The notes: generated from the letters alone by a model not told the origin. Shown: positions 12,957 to 25,400, counted from the first letter of the stretch. The stretch is 64,000 nucleotides of DNA from Straminergon stramineum (GCA_963920665.1 OY987268.1:8124501-8188500); one strand, 5' to 3'. Numbers and translations are program-made.

Positions 12957-12961
12957 AAAAA
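12957..12961 (-). terminator. Pol III terminator (T5) of tRNA-Gly
   Basis: A run of five T on the minus strand begins 7 bp beyond the 3' end of the tRNA, as expected for RNA polymerase III termination. Confidence 0.7.
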
Positions 12962-12967
12962 GGTGAT

Positions 12968-13038
12968 TGCACCGGCCGGGAATCGAACCCGGGTCTGTAC
13001 CGTGGCAGGGTACTATTCTACCACTAGACCACCGGTGC
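12968..13038 (-). tRNA. trnG-GCC: tRNA-Gly (anticodon GCC)
   Basis: The minus strand folds as a standard 71-nt nuclear tRNA. The acceptor stem GCACCGG pairs with CCGGTGC and is followed by discriminator A. The D-arm contains the A box (GGTCTAGTGGT). The anticodon loop reads CTGCCAC with GCC in the anticodon position. The T-arm contains the B box GGTTCGATTCC. No intron is present and CCA is not encoded, as usual for eukaryotic nuclear tRNA genes. It stands alone between the coiled-coil gene and the bS21 gene. All stems look intact, so it is probably functional. Confidence 0.95.
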
Positions 13039-14770
13039 TCGCCGACTGGAACTCTTCGACAGGCACGAATTACCGACCGATCTTCAAGTCAACGCCGCAG
13101 ATGAAATCAAATGTTCCAAGAACCTATAAATTCCACTTTCCCGGCTTTGAACGAGCCCTATAACCTGTGTCGTTCCTATGATGCATGGTTCGGCAGCTGC
13201 AAATGGGAATGCCATCACAAAAGCCATTGGCGCAGTAGAAACACAAAAAATACAATCAATCCTCAGGAGCTCAAAGACGAAGAGCAGTCTATAGCATTGC
13301 GAGATACACGACTGGAAGTGTCATAAGACCGAGGGGAGAAATTGTGTCCCTGCGACTTTCAGATACTTGTATCGCATTCATACCAGGCAGGTTGGCCATT
13401 TTTACAGGATGACCAACTAAGTTAGCTGCTTCAACCTGTTTGCATGCCTCCCCTACTGGGAGAGAAGCCCTGTGATAATAGCGGCCACGCGAGCTCTTGC
13501 ACTTCCCTTGGTATCCACATCATATCCTACATCAAAGACAAATCCAAGACAAATCCCTGATGTGAATAAGCAATCGAGAAAACATTCAAAAGCAACCATC
13601 AAACCGTTCGCACCAAGACAACCTGTGGATTATGCTAACGTATCAGATACTAAAAGCATTAGGACCTCATTCGGTCACCTATACTGACCTGGAAATAAGG
13701 TAGTCTACTGTCACATAAAGTGGTCTACAACCTCCCACTTGTGCTTCACTGTCGCTTGCTCTGCATTGATTCAGCTGAAAGCACTTGACTATCCCGAGTC
13801 ACTTATGGTATACGTGTCAATCACAGGGCACATACAACTTAGCACTAGTTTCTTAGTCGGTTGGTCTGTGTGTACTACTCAAATCTTACTATTTTGAAAA
13901 TGCTGAATACTACTAGAGTTGACCCCCTGGTACAACAAGAAATTTAAGGTTTTCCAAAAAAAGGTGTGACCCTTCTCAATTTGAGTTCACATTGGTCGTA
14001 GCTACTACGAATAGGTTGTAGCTATTATGAGAAAACACCATTGCCCTTCACTGGACAGTTCACAGTGCCTCTTATTTTCTATATTCACTGCACATTCACC
14101 ACATTCTCTTATTCATCAGACACTTCAATATGCCTGGTGAGCGGTCTGGTTAATGGAAGTGTGAAGTGTCCGTCCATTGGCATGTGTACGATAGTGGCAA
14201 ATGCGGAGAGCCTAATCCAATCGAGCATAGGCCACAGATGGTCCAGTAACTCATAAATAGAGTTGCTCACTCCTCTCTAGCCAGAATGAATATCACCATA
14301 TAACCTAACGAGACATGCCCCATGAACTCTCTCTACACAAATCAGGCACATGCATCAATCCAACTTCATCACTACACGAAATAGGTAACACCGCATATCA
14401 CAAGTTACTCATCCAACGCATACAATTCAGCAACTACGAGATGCACCACCTCTGTCTAAAAGCTCTTTATTTGGAATGAGTCTAAATCTGATCAGTTTCA
14501 TGATAAGATGTTCACATTGTGTGTCTATGAGTTCGCTTCCCCGTAAAGCCATTTTCTGCCAAACCTTATCAGAAAGGGCCGAAACTGCTTCCAGCTGAAT
14601 GCTGACGTCCACCTGAGAAACACACCAGTAAAGCAACCAATTACACCCATTTATGAAACGGCACTCTACACCTAGAGTTGGCCAACAGTAAGCAACTCAT
14701 CGACTTTCCATATGCATAAGAACTTGCAGAATCTTGATTAAAAGTATACCCGCAGCTCGACGACCAAAAT
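13039..14770. other. Intergenic or 3' untranslated region of the bS21 gene
   Basis: Composition is less AT-rich than the surrounding repeats. A minus-strand open frame at 14427-14636 (VDVSIQLEAVSALSDKVWQK) sits downstream of the bS21 stop codon behind a possible splice acceptor. It may be chance or part of a spliced 3' UTR. No other gene was supported. Confidence 0.35.
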
Positions 14771-15364
14771 CTCAAAATCCTCTGCAACAATTACACAATA
14801 TGTCATTAGCCATGAGTATCATAAGCATGGTCAAAAAGCAATGAATTCATCAAATAGGAAACCTCTACACGAAAAAGAAACAATGCGTTCTGTATGCACT
14901 TCTTGTAATTCAATAGAAAGAGTCATTTTGTACCTGGATTGTCTGGCTTGTATCCACTTCAGCTTCGCCCTAAATGCCTTCTTCGCGACTCGTTTGTCAC
15001 GCTCCTTTCGTGCCAACACCTTGAGTTCCGACGGTTTCCTGAAATATTGTCGCTCTCGTAGGAGCTTGATACCGTTATCATCCTTCAACCTCCTCTTCAT
15101 TTTCCGAATCGCTCTCTCTAAGTCATCGTGGGTAACCTCTACCATCACATTGCGCACTTGCTGGTTCCCAGCACCCCACATACTACCGACGAAGCCTGTC
15201 CTCTGTCCCCAAAGGCCTTGGGAAATGCCTGTGGAGTTGAAAATTGCAGGTGTGGAGCTTCCCAAGCTATAGGTGGAGTTCGAAATTGCACGCGTCGCTG
15301 CTGGCCACAACAAGGTTTTCACCGACTGGCGCGCCACTCCCCCGAGCTTCGCAAGGAACGCCAT
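14771..15364 (-). CDS. Ribosomal protein bS21, probably mitochondrial
   Basis: Exon 1 is 14934-15364. It begins MAFLAKLGGVARQSVKTLLW, a basic, Ser/Arg-containing, acid-free start typical of a mitochondrial presequence. From about residue 74 comes a bacterial-type S21 domain: VEVTHDDLERAIRKMKRRLK, then RERQYFRKPSE, then a Lys/Arg-rich helix (RKERDKRVAKKAFRAKLK). Exon 1 ends with an AG|GT donor in phase 2. The best acceptor (14781-14782) gives a ten-base coding remnant, 14771-14780, ending RGF-stop, for 146 residues. bS21 sits on the small ribosomal subunit near the 3' end of the small-subunit rRNA. Mitochondrial location is inferred from the presequence; plastid targeting cannot be excluded. 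The second exon is less certain than the first. Confidence 0.82.
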
Positions 15365-15545
15365 CGCACCAGAAAAGACCTAAATTTTTATGATCAATCG
15401 ACAACTTCCCCAAGATACTAACAAAAAAAATCAGAACCTCGGAAACTGCTCTTGCAAGTAAAATGTTTCACAGTCGAAAAACTCGGAGCTGCTTCAGATC
15501 CGTCACGCTTCGGCGACACCGACGAGTGCGCACTAAAAAATTCCT

Positions 15546-15555
15546 AAACCCTAAA
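15546..15555 (-). promoter_or_regulatory. Telo-box upstream of bS21
   Basis: AAACCCTAAA lies about 180 bp upstream of the bS21 start codon. Plant ribosomal protein genes commonly carry telo-boxes near their transcription start, which fits the gene's role. Confidence 0.5.
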
Positions 15556-15642
15556 CCTTCATGGCATCATGCCGTGAAGCTTTGTGCTTCGAGCGCAACA
15601 GGTCCTCAGGTTTCACACATGGTAAATGGGAGAACAGGCAAC

Positions 15643-15940
15643 AACACTCTTCATTCTATTTAGTGTTGCTTTGCAAATAGTGTTACTCCTATAAACATTG
15701 GGCTTCACTAAACAAAGCTTTTATCATCAATTACTCTAGATTGTACTTCACCCCAATTGCAAAGACCACACTCTACAGTTAATTGTAACACTATTCACAG
15801 TACAAAGAAAAATTCATCACTGAATAGTGTGGATTCTTTAAATCATAGGAGCCAATACTAAATGAAATAATTTCAAATGTAATAATGGTATCTATTTAGT
15901 GTGGACCACACTAAATAGAAAGAAGAGTGTAGTGTATGAC
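15643..15940. mobile_element. MITE-like element with terminal inverted repeats (about 300 bp)
   Basis: ACACTCTTCATTCTATTTAG near 15647 is mirrored by a CTAAATAGAAAGAAGAGTGT block near 15916-15935. The interior is AT-rich and non-coding. It sits about 280 bp upstream of the bS21 start codon, so it may touch the promoter. I could not define a target-site duplication. Confidence 0.6.
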
Positions 15941-15957
15941 TTAGTATAAGAGCATCT

Positions 15958-16540
15958 CCACCCCTTAACCCCTAAGCGCTCCAATGTCCATTTTTGGACA
16001 ATGAATAGATTGAAACTAAAGTTTCATCCTCCTAACTACTTGGATGATAGTTATTCTAATTTGTAGAGATACAATATCAAGTTGTTGTCCTATCTAAGGG
16101 TTGGATTTAGTAATACTAGAGTACATATTTTTCTAAAATTACAAATGTGCATGTATATCTAGTGGTAAAATTGCATTGACTTTAGTTCGAAATTGGATTT
16201 GCTAAAATGAGGTCATAGATTTGAAGAACACATAAATTTCAAAAAATCACCATGTGAGGAGAACCTCATTTCAAATCCTTTCCAACAATTTTTACTCTAA
16301 AAATGACAAGATTTTGCTTGAAATCAAATTTAGAAGGAATTTTGGAATTTCTCTTCCAAAAATTGTAAAAAAAATTAGTGATAACATTGGTGAGTCTAAC
16401 CATAGAGATGGAATCTACAAATCAAAATCTACAACTTTTATTTGTAGCTCAATTCCAAAATATGCTTCCAAATAGCACTTTATAATTATTTTTCTCAAAT
16501 CGTCAATCCTAGAGATGAATTTGGACGTTTAGAGGTTAAA
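15958..16540 (-). mobile_element. MITE-like element, family A copy 2 (reverse orientation)
   Basis: Reverse-oriented copy of the 8340 and 55985 elements, and the best preserved at both ends. One end reads CTTAACCCCTAAGCGCTCCA. The other, reversed, reads GTTTAACCTCTAAACGTCCA. These give terminal inverted repeats of the form TTAACCYCTAA. The adjacent GAGCATCTCCA resembles ends seen in plant MITEs. It has no coding capacity. Confidence 0.75.
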
Positions 16541-16969
16541 CTTGCTATTTTAACATTCAACCAATGGCAAGTCTCCTAATTATATTTGTATATCTTTATT
16601 ATAGTGTCAACCTTTAGATTGGAACTAATTTAGTTGATATATGGTAATATATATATAATTTTTTTAATTTGAATTTGAACTTGAAATTTAAATTTTTTTT
16701 AATTTAAAAATTAATTAATTAAAAAAAAGATTATATTGACAAATATATGGTGCACTAAGTGTGAAGAGATACATGTATAGAAATGACTTGGCTATGGAAT
16801 TTGGAAGCCACATGACTGAAGCCATGAAATGAAGCCACAATATGGACATGGAATCAACAGAATCATGATGTCACACAATTGAAGCTATGAAATGAAGGCA
16901 CATAAGTGCAACCATGTTTATTGCTTCAAATAATTTGAATATCCCTTCACCCACAATTGCATTTTTTTA

Positions 16970-19900
16970 ATCAAAAACAAATTAATTCCTAAAGTCCCAA
17001 AAATCTCTTTATAGAATTCTTGAAGGTTTGGGTAGGTACATATGATCTCAATTTTTGTCAAGGTTTTTGAAACTTGTTTTCAAATATGAAAAATTATTAG
17101 CTTCATGGGGAATATAATTATTATTTCAATTAGTGCATAATTGGGAGTAAAATTTATACAACAATAAGCTCCAAACAAACAAAGATGGGCAACAAAAAAA
17201 TTTTAATTTATTTTTTAATTTCTTATAGATCATATTTTTGTCCATGTCGAAAGATTTGATTTATTCCATTTGCTTAAGTAATGTGAAAGTTATGGAGCTT
17301 CTTGTTTGGAAGGCAATTTTAGCAAATTCTTGATAAAATAATGTATTGGATTCATTTTTGAGCTCAATTTTAACAATTTGGATAGTGCTTAGTTTTCTCT
17401 CTAGAACAATCTCACCATTGGGATGATTGTGTTTCAATTTCATCTTAGAGCTACCATTCCTACCGATAATTTAGTTGTTTTTCCTTCTATCATGTATCTA
17501 CTTTGACTTAACAATTTTTTAAAGAATGAAAATCATTTTTTTATTTTTTTGAATTGTCAACTCAATTCTTCAATGTAAATTTCTTTTATTCACAATTGTG
17601 TAGTATAAAAATTTTAAGTTAAGAAGATTCAAAGCCTTATAATCTACTTAGGCTAGGAGAAAAAGATTCATTTTCTTCACTTTAAACACTTATATCATGT
17701 GATCCATATGGTCAAAGTTTCTAAAGTTTCTTCTAAACATTTTCATGCTAGTTTAGTGTAAGACCCTAATTTTGAATATGTAAAATAAATGAATGTTTAA
17801 AATTTTGTTGTTTGCATTGAAAATAGCAATTTTAAATGTTTTTTGATGAAGAAATGTCTTAGGGACTTTAAAGGTTAATATAAGCAAATGAGACTTCTAA
17901 AAGTTGAAGAGTTGTTTTTAGGTACTTTATAATTGGGTTTGTATATTCAAATATTTTTTTTGTTCCTTGACTCCCTTCATCCACAATTTTTTTTAATTAC
18001 TTTATATTCTAATATAAATAAACTAGGACTTTACTGCTATGTGCTACCAATGACACTCAATTGGAGGTTTTAATTTGTAGTTAAAAGTGTATGGTGTGAA
18101 AATTACCATGTAATATTACAAATATTTAGTATTCAACCTATAATTAGTTTTAGAAAAAAAACATCCATAATTCCTAAAGTTGCAAGGCTAATTTTTTGTC
18201 AAGACCCACTCAAAATTGTCATTTTCAATGCTAAGAGCAAAATTTGTAACCTTTAAATTTCCAAGTGTACTCTAAGGGAATAAATTCAGTTTTGGATAAA
18301 TCCCCCATAATCTTTGGCTTAATTTTTTGAAATTTTTTATGAAGATGCAAATTTTCAAGAGTTTTGCAAGGTTATACTTTTCCTTGAAATTAGACTGAGA
18401 GTCTATAAGTTATAAGTGTTTTAGTTCAAGTTTTGTAAAGAGTCAAGTTAGGCATGGGGATTTATGGAAATTTCACTTTACTTTTGGGAGAGCAGTACCT
18501 AGGGTAGTGAACAAAGAACCAAAATTCCCAATGTTTGGGAATGTTTAGAGAACAAGATTTTCAATAATGAAATTTCATGGGAACAACATTTTCAATTATG
18601 GGAATAAGAAGAATATAGTTTCAATGATGGGAATGCGTGGGAACAAATGCAAAGAAGAAAGATGAACATTTTTGCAATGGTGCTCAATATCTTAGGAACT
18701 TGGTTGATCACATTGTGCTTCTAATTTCTATAGAAATTAGAGATTTCTTTTCCAAGTTTTATTATTTTATTTGTGAAGAAATTGGGATTCTTTTAATTTG
18801 AAAGTATGAGGTGTGAATTTTGTTTGCAAAAGACCTAGTGTATTGTCATTTCTTCACACATCCATGCATTACAAAAAACTTTGGATAAGTTCCACTTCGT
18901 TGTTACATTTGAAATTTGGTGAAGATATGCTTGAATGACATGTTCTTCAATATGGTAGATTTTTAACAAATAAAACTATAAATTTTTTTAATAGTACCAA
19001 TGTTAGAAAGATGTTATAGTACAAGTCAAGGCCATTTGAAATTCTCATGTAGGGTCAAAAAAAATTCTTCTCACTTCATGTACATGAACATGTGTTAAAA
19101 ATTTCATCAAGTTTGATTAAATAGTTTGCAAAATATTTGCTTTTAAAGTGAAGAAAATGAGTTTTTTACACCTTGCTAAACTAGATTATAAAACTTTGAA
19201 TCCTCTTAACTTAAAATTCTTGCACTACTATAGTTGTTGGAGAAGATTGATGGAAAATCATCCTAAAAATAAATGCCAAAATTTTATAGAAATTATTTTT
19301 TCAAAATAATTTTTTGCCCATAGTGGATAAAAAGAATACTGGCATAAAATTATATTTTTAGCATTTGACAAAACTTATTTTGGAAAAAAGTAGGATTTGA
19401 TAGAGATTTGTTGCCCCTAATTTATATTTACAATATAGATTTTGAATTAAAAAAATATACAAGAATTGAATTGAGAGTTTAAGAAAAAAAATTCCAAAAG
19501 AAAGATTTGGTTCCATTCTTTAAAAAATTGTTAAATGGAAGTAGGTACTAGATTGAAGGAAAAACTAAATTGATAATAGTATTATAAAGGTCTTGAAGCA
19601 CACTAATTCAAATGGTATGTATGTTTTAACAAACTAACTAAATCTTGAGCAATTTTTTTCCTTGAAAATTTGGAAATTGTATTTAAAAATGGATTCAATA
19701 CATAATTTTTGTGAAAAGATGCTATGACTGCTTGCAAAACCAAATGCTTCATAACTTTTACAATACTAATCCAAATGAAATGGATCAATTTTTCCATACA
19801 TAGGCAAAATAGAATCTATAAGAAATAAAATTTAAAGAATTTAATTTGCTCTCCAAGCTCTACTATTTTGAGCTTTGTATGGCATAACTTTTGCTCCCAA

Positions 19901-20060
19901 GCCTTGGTTTAATAAAATTTATATTTCTATATATAAAATTAATCTAATTTTCTATCTTAAAAATATTCAAAAAATTCAATCAATAATTGAGAATGTAGGA
20001 ACCAACTACAAGCTTCAATTGTCCCCCGAGGAGATATTTGGGACTTTAGGGATTATGGGG
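16970..20060. repeat. Large diverged inverted repeat (about 3.1 kb across)
   Basis: Blocks near 16975-17010, 17200-17445 and 17600-17695 recur in reverse order and orientation at about 20022-20055, 19600-19835 and 19135-19235. Examples are a TGGGACTTTAGG block at both outer ends, TTTCTTATAGAT at the next level, and an AATTTTAAGTTAAGA block at the inner level. Arms are 0.7-0.9 kb with many indels; the loop is about 1.4 kb, AT-rich and non-coding. It could be an old foldback transposon or two copies of one element inserted head to head. Confidence 0.65.
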
Positions 20061-20924
20061 CTAATCAAAGTAGAATGAATCAAAGGTTTTTGAACAAACA
20101 TCTATCTAACCAATAAAATAGAAGAAACAACAATGGTGCTAGTTTGTGAACATGTGAGCCTTGAGCATCTATATAAATAGATACCCTACAACCATTGAAG
20201 GTCTTTATAATATAAACACCTATAATAAAGATAAATGTAACATAGTTACACTACTATCATGGAAGTTTTTTATAATATACACCTATAATCTAGGTGTACA
20301 ATCTTCTAGGCTCATGGGTTCACACCCTTAGGCTCACATAATTATAGCAATCCTCACTTTTGCAATAATTGCCTTTTGAATGTTTTTGTTTAGATGTATG
20401 TGATGCAAAGTTTTGTTGAAAAGAAATATTTAACCTTTAACAATCACTTCCAATGGAAGCTACTTTACACATGGGCACATGTAATCAATTCATCTCTATG
20501 ACCTTAATTTATAGTTATTACTTTGTGTTTTGTTCCAGTTTATTGTTCCCTTGCATGATTGTTTTCTATAGAAAAGCGGGCTATTCAAAGTGTTAGTCTT
20601 TTTGGATTCTCACAATCGTTTGTAGGATGAATTTCCATTACCAATGGTCTTCTCAGTTGGAAATAAGCCACTAAATCTTCCTTTTTTCAATGGGCATCAC
20701 AAGTAGCGTTGAAAGCAATGAAGTCCCAGTGATATTGTACATTAAGGTTTGATTTGGTACCCATGTGCCAAAATTGAATTTCCCTATCAAATTCTTAGGG
20801 GTCCACATCACCTCACACCATTCACAAGATGACATGTGACTCTTTTCTTACAAAATTAACTTAATTTATGATAAAATTTGATTTTATACTCTAGTCAAAA
20901 ATAATAACATACAGTAGGCACCCC
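20061..20924. other. Intergenic spacer, no gene seen
   Basis: AT-rich sequence. A short local duplication (TATAATATAAACACCTATAA-type blocks near 20205 and 20270) is visible. I see nothing else recognisable. Confidence 0.4.
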
Positions 20925-21251
20925 TATTAGGAGAGATTTTGGGGCAAGGGAGGGCCATTTTAGGGTTGTTCCCCTAGCTATTTTCCTTGTAGTAAGGGAA
21001 CTTTGAACCAACTATTGTTGCCAAAATTTTTTAATAAAATAAAAAAAATATATATTTTTTAAAAAAATTCAAAAAGTGTGAAAAAACTGAAAATTGATTT
21101 AAAAAAATATTATTAAAAAAATATTAAAAAACATGAATGAATGAATTACTTTTTTATGACATGGCATGGTCTCCACGAAGTCAGATCGTTGTTGTAGCCA
21201 AAACCGTAAGGAACTCAAGGCCTTCTTTTGCCCCAAAATTTCTTCTAATGC
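20925..21251. mobile_element. MITE-like element with inverted ends (about 325 bp)
   Basis: A GATTTTGGGGCAAGGGAGGG block near 20935-20955 is mirrored by a GGCCTTCTTTTGCCCCAAAA block near 21219-21238. The interior is A/T-rich and non-coding. Terminal repeats are about 30 bp and imperfect. No clear target-site duplication was identified. Confidence 0.5.
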
Positions 21252-21916
21252 ATATACACTAGTGACCCTAAACCGCCATCTTCACTTTGTATACATTTAC
21301 AAAATCAATTATGTACTTGTGTGGAAGAAACACTTTTCAAATCAAACTTTGTTCCTTCATAACTTTTGTATACAAAATCCAAATGCTGTGTTCTTTGGTG
21401 CATTAGAACCTCCTTTCACTTGCCAATAAGACAATATAAAAATTTGAACACTCTAATAATAATAATAATAATTAAGCACAGGAGCAATTAGTTGCGGTTT
21501 GGGGGGGTACCCACCTTATTTCAGTTGCTGAATCCTTTTCTTCGTTGGATTGATGCAGAATGCTCTGCTGGCAGCCACCTGCCCAAGAAAACATCAATGT
21601 CAACTGACTAGCCCCCGTTCACACCAGCACCGCATCCGAAACCCCGACCCCGTTCCCACTGTCACTCTTCAATAATGTCGACCACCCTTCCTTCCTTCGG
21701 TTCGTCTTCCTGCCAGTCCCATGGCTGCATTTGCTCACTTCCCCGCAAGCTCCGCTCAATCCGTCCTGCGCAGCCTGGCATCGACACTCGCACGGAACCT
21801 TTTCGGACCCTGGCTTGTCGTCCTTGTCTGCATCAACACTTCTTGTATGGTGGATGAAAAAATGTATGATTACGGAATCACAGTGCAAGTAATGCTCTCG
21901 TGAACACATAATTTAG
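21252..21916. other. Spacer with a GC-rich, CpG-containing patch (21600-21860)
   Basis: An (AAT)n run lies at 21453-21473. From 21600 to 21860 base composition shifts to GC-rich and several short open frames overlap, for example a plus-strand frame from 21721 (MAAFAHFPASSAQSVLRSLA). It may be a small first exon, a promoter island or an old gene fragment. No protein family was recognised. Confidence 0.3.
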
Positions 21917-22191
21917 TTTAGGGTTGGTGTATTTCCCTCTCGAGCTCGTTTGTATTCACCAACATGAGAAGAGGAAGCTTTTCTTTCGCGGATTGGAAGC
22001 ACAGACTGGGAGAGAACTTCGAGGAGTGAGTTGGGGAAATGAAGCTCGAGGGTGTAGTATTGGGACGAAGAGATCCGTGAGTGTTGGGAGCTCGTGATTT
22101 GTACTTGAGGTGGGTTGGCGTCTTCGTGGAGGTAGGGCACTGGCGGCATCTGTTGCTGGATAGAGAGGACCTGGATCGAGTTTTAAGCCAT

Positions 22192-22201
22192 TTTAGGGTT
22201 T
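22192..22201 (-). promoter_or_regulatory. Telo-box upstream of RGP1 copy 2
   Basis: TTTAGGGTTT about 220 bp upstream of the copy 2 start codon, matching the motif upstream of copy 1. It is retained in both copies although the promoters have diverged around it. Confidence 0.45.
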
Positions 22202-22419
22202 GGTGGGTATTGGATTGTTTGCTGGATTTTGACAATGTAGGATTGGGAAGTGGTCGTGCGATGAGGTGGTGGAGTTTTGGCGGCCATTGGACATCAGAAA
22301 TAGGGAGTTAATGGTTTTTGAGTTCGCGGAGGAAACAGTGGGTGAAGAGGAGGTTGAGGTAGTGAATGGATTGGGACGCGATCGTGTGATGTTGGTGAGG
22401 AGAAGAGAGGCGTAGCAGA

Positions 22420-25400
22420 ATGTGGGCGGGCATAGAGTCGTTCCCCTTTCTGGGACGAAGGGCGAAGGCTCTCACGGATGGTCAGGAATCGGGATTGGGA
22501 TCTCCGAGGTCGAAGATTCGCAACGCTGCGCCGTCTGTGAAGGTGGCGTTGGAGAGGAAAGTTTACAGACCGGGCGACACGGTGGTGGCGACCATCGAAA
22601 TCGGGAATGAGGTGAAGGTGGGGATGGTGCGGGACGTGGCGGCCGACGCCGTGTTGATGGAGGATTTGTCCGTGGAAGTGCGAGGGATCGAGAAACTGGA
22701 CCCGCAGTGGCTTCTCACTCCGAAACCGCCTACGGCGAAGCAACGAAGAGGTTCGATCTCTTTGCCCTGTCCGTGCTGATATGTCTTGTTTGTAGAGAAT
22801 GTGCGCAATTTCTTGGAAATCATTGGCGACAGTTTCTGTCGTTGTGGATCTGCTCCGTAATTTCGCTGCCAATGCAATGCTCGCTGTGCAACCAGCCATT
22901 TTGATATTTGAGGAAATTCCAGGGTTTGGTAGTGTGGATGGGATGCCTAGCACTTGACTCCACCTTTTCAGAGATATGAGATGGCGTTCTCCTTGCAAGC
23001 ATGCTGATTAGGTCGACCCGTAAATTCAATGTGCATGGCAATTGAAAATACCTTTGCGTGGTATGTCGAGAAAAGAGTGGACGACGTGGATTTGCTTACT
23101 TAAATAATCAAGTTCCTCTTAAGCAGACGGGTAGACAGCATTGGCACAGTTGAAGAATGCGAAGAACTTGGTTAACCTGAGTGCGTCAAATATGGAAAGC
23201 ATCATATCTGGAAGGTAGTGGTTACTGTTGGAACACGGTGAGAGGAGCCTGAACGGGAACGTGGTCTTTGATCCTGTTTTGCAGGAGAGCGAGCGATTCT
23301 GAGGTCTCCTTCGTCTGTTATTGTCTCGGACGTCCTCATCTATCCGGGCTCGACCAGCACTTGTGAGTGTCATTCCGTTCAGTTCTATTGGAAGTCATTC
23401 ATGTAAATGGCAGCTGTGCTGGAGAGTGGAAATTTCGTGTGATTATTTTTCTCTCTGCCTTGGAGTATTAAAATCTCTCTTGGTCAGATAAGTATATGCT
23501 TTCCCTCAACTGAATGCGTTTGCTTTGGTCAGATATGGTGCGCACGACCCTTCCAACGGTGTTGCCGCCAACCTTTCGAGGGACTGCTGTGCGGTACCTT
23601 TACTACATCACTGCCGCGATTCGGTGGTCTCGTTCTGCTGCGGAAAATGGACACGGTCCTTCACCAGCTGCAACGCCCAACTCGGAGCTTCTGGTAAGAG
23701 TGTGTTCCTTCTGTAGGCTGCCTAGTTTGAGGGATTCTATATACATCTGTACAGGTTCATTTGCTCGCTCTTTCCACAGTCTCGAGATGAGATTCCTGGG
23801 TCCTTCAAATTTTGAGGTAGATCCCTCTAGGTATCAGCATTGACCTGCGGACGTTTCATTTTAAAACGTAGGAAATATAGGCATGATATCCGCCTTTTCT
23901 GTCGTCCAAGGTGGATACAGATCTCCGAGCTTCTACCACTTGAAGGTCAGAACCTGATAGACTGGGAAAATAACGGTAGTCACCCTTCTACCACAGCATG
24001 CCGAAGTTTATTAGTACTTCCGTATCCTAGTTCCGAATTGAGATTCACTTGTACTTGCAGACAAGCAAACCTGTCAAGTCTCGGGATATTCAGGGTAGCA
24101 TGTACTCCTCCTTTCGTAATCGTTGCGATGTCTATTTTTCTTGTTGGAGCGATACAACATTCAAGTTATTTATGACCGCGTGAGTTTTGTTTGTTCAGGA
24201 GGTGCGTACTGCGTTGCCAGTCTGGACGCTACCTCATACCAATGGACTGACCCAGGACGAATCACACTATGGCGAATCTGGTACGTCTCTCGATCTTATT
24301 CTGCTTTCGTGATGATTGGGGTGTCCTAGTTTGCCCTGTATTAGACGGGGCTGGTCATGTCAGTTGGAAGTTTGCAAGTGGCACCATTCGGACAGTGTTG
24401 CTGCACAATACCGATTCAGCTCTGCCTGCTGACTTTCGCACTGCAGTCCCGTGAAAATCCATGTATTCGTCTTGGTTCATGGCGTTTGGTTATGCTTGGA
24501 AGCAAGAGTCAGCTCTTCGTCCGTTTTCGTTTGGCATGCTTTGCAGGTTCGTGGATCTATTTCTCACAGAGGTATATCTGTTTCGTACAGGAATCGTTCC
24601 ACCGTATGCGTTGGAAGTTGAGATCCAATGGAAAGAGGATAGTAGCGAAAGTGATTGGGTAAACATCCGATCCATCTGCCTCTGTCTTCCTTACTTTGGA
24701 AGTTTCATTCGGGGTGCAAGTTCGATTCAACTCTGCTATGCCTGTTTAAAGTCTTTCTCCTATGAGATTCGTCTTTTAGTTCTATAGAAATATTGGATGA
24801 TCCTGTTGTGGGATAAACGGAGGTTGTACTGAGACTTGGATATAGCCGCCCTGTTGATTTGGTGATGTTCTGCTTGCCGGCTTCTGACGCTTGTATGGTT
24901 GTTTGGTAGTTTTCTTTGTTTTTCTCGCCCTAACCGTGTTGTTTCCAGGCTTGGGCTGATGACTCCAGCGTGAGGAACGGGGAGGACAGAGTCAGCACTC
25001 CGAAGTCCGCCGGAGGCTCTACTTTCACCAGCCCTACGAAGTCGATTTCCCTGGATCGGTTTGACCGTCCGTATTCGATATCCTCTCTGGAGTTGGACCC
25101 TAATTCTTTTTCGACTCCAACTCCAAGCAGAAGAGAACTCCTTTCTACATCTTCGTCGATGGCCGATTTGTCTGTGACTCCTGCAAGTGAGCCCTCGTTC
25201 ACCTCACTCAACGATGTGCCCTGTTTGACGATGTCGGATGAGAGTGACCATGATGTCGTGATGTGCATGTTGAAGCGAGTGTATGCATTTAACGATAGCA
25301 TCTTTTATATGCAGGTTCGAAGCCAGGCGGTCCTGCAGGGCCTGGTCTAGCCCATAAGAGAGCCATTAGTCTGGATAGCTTGAGTAACGAAGCACATGTC

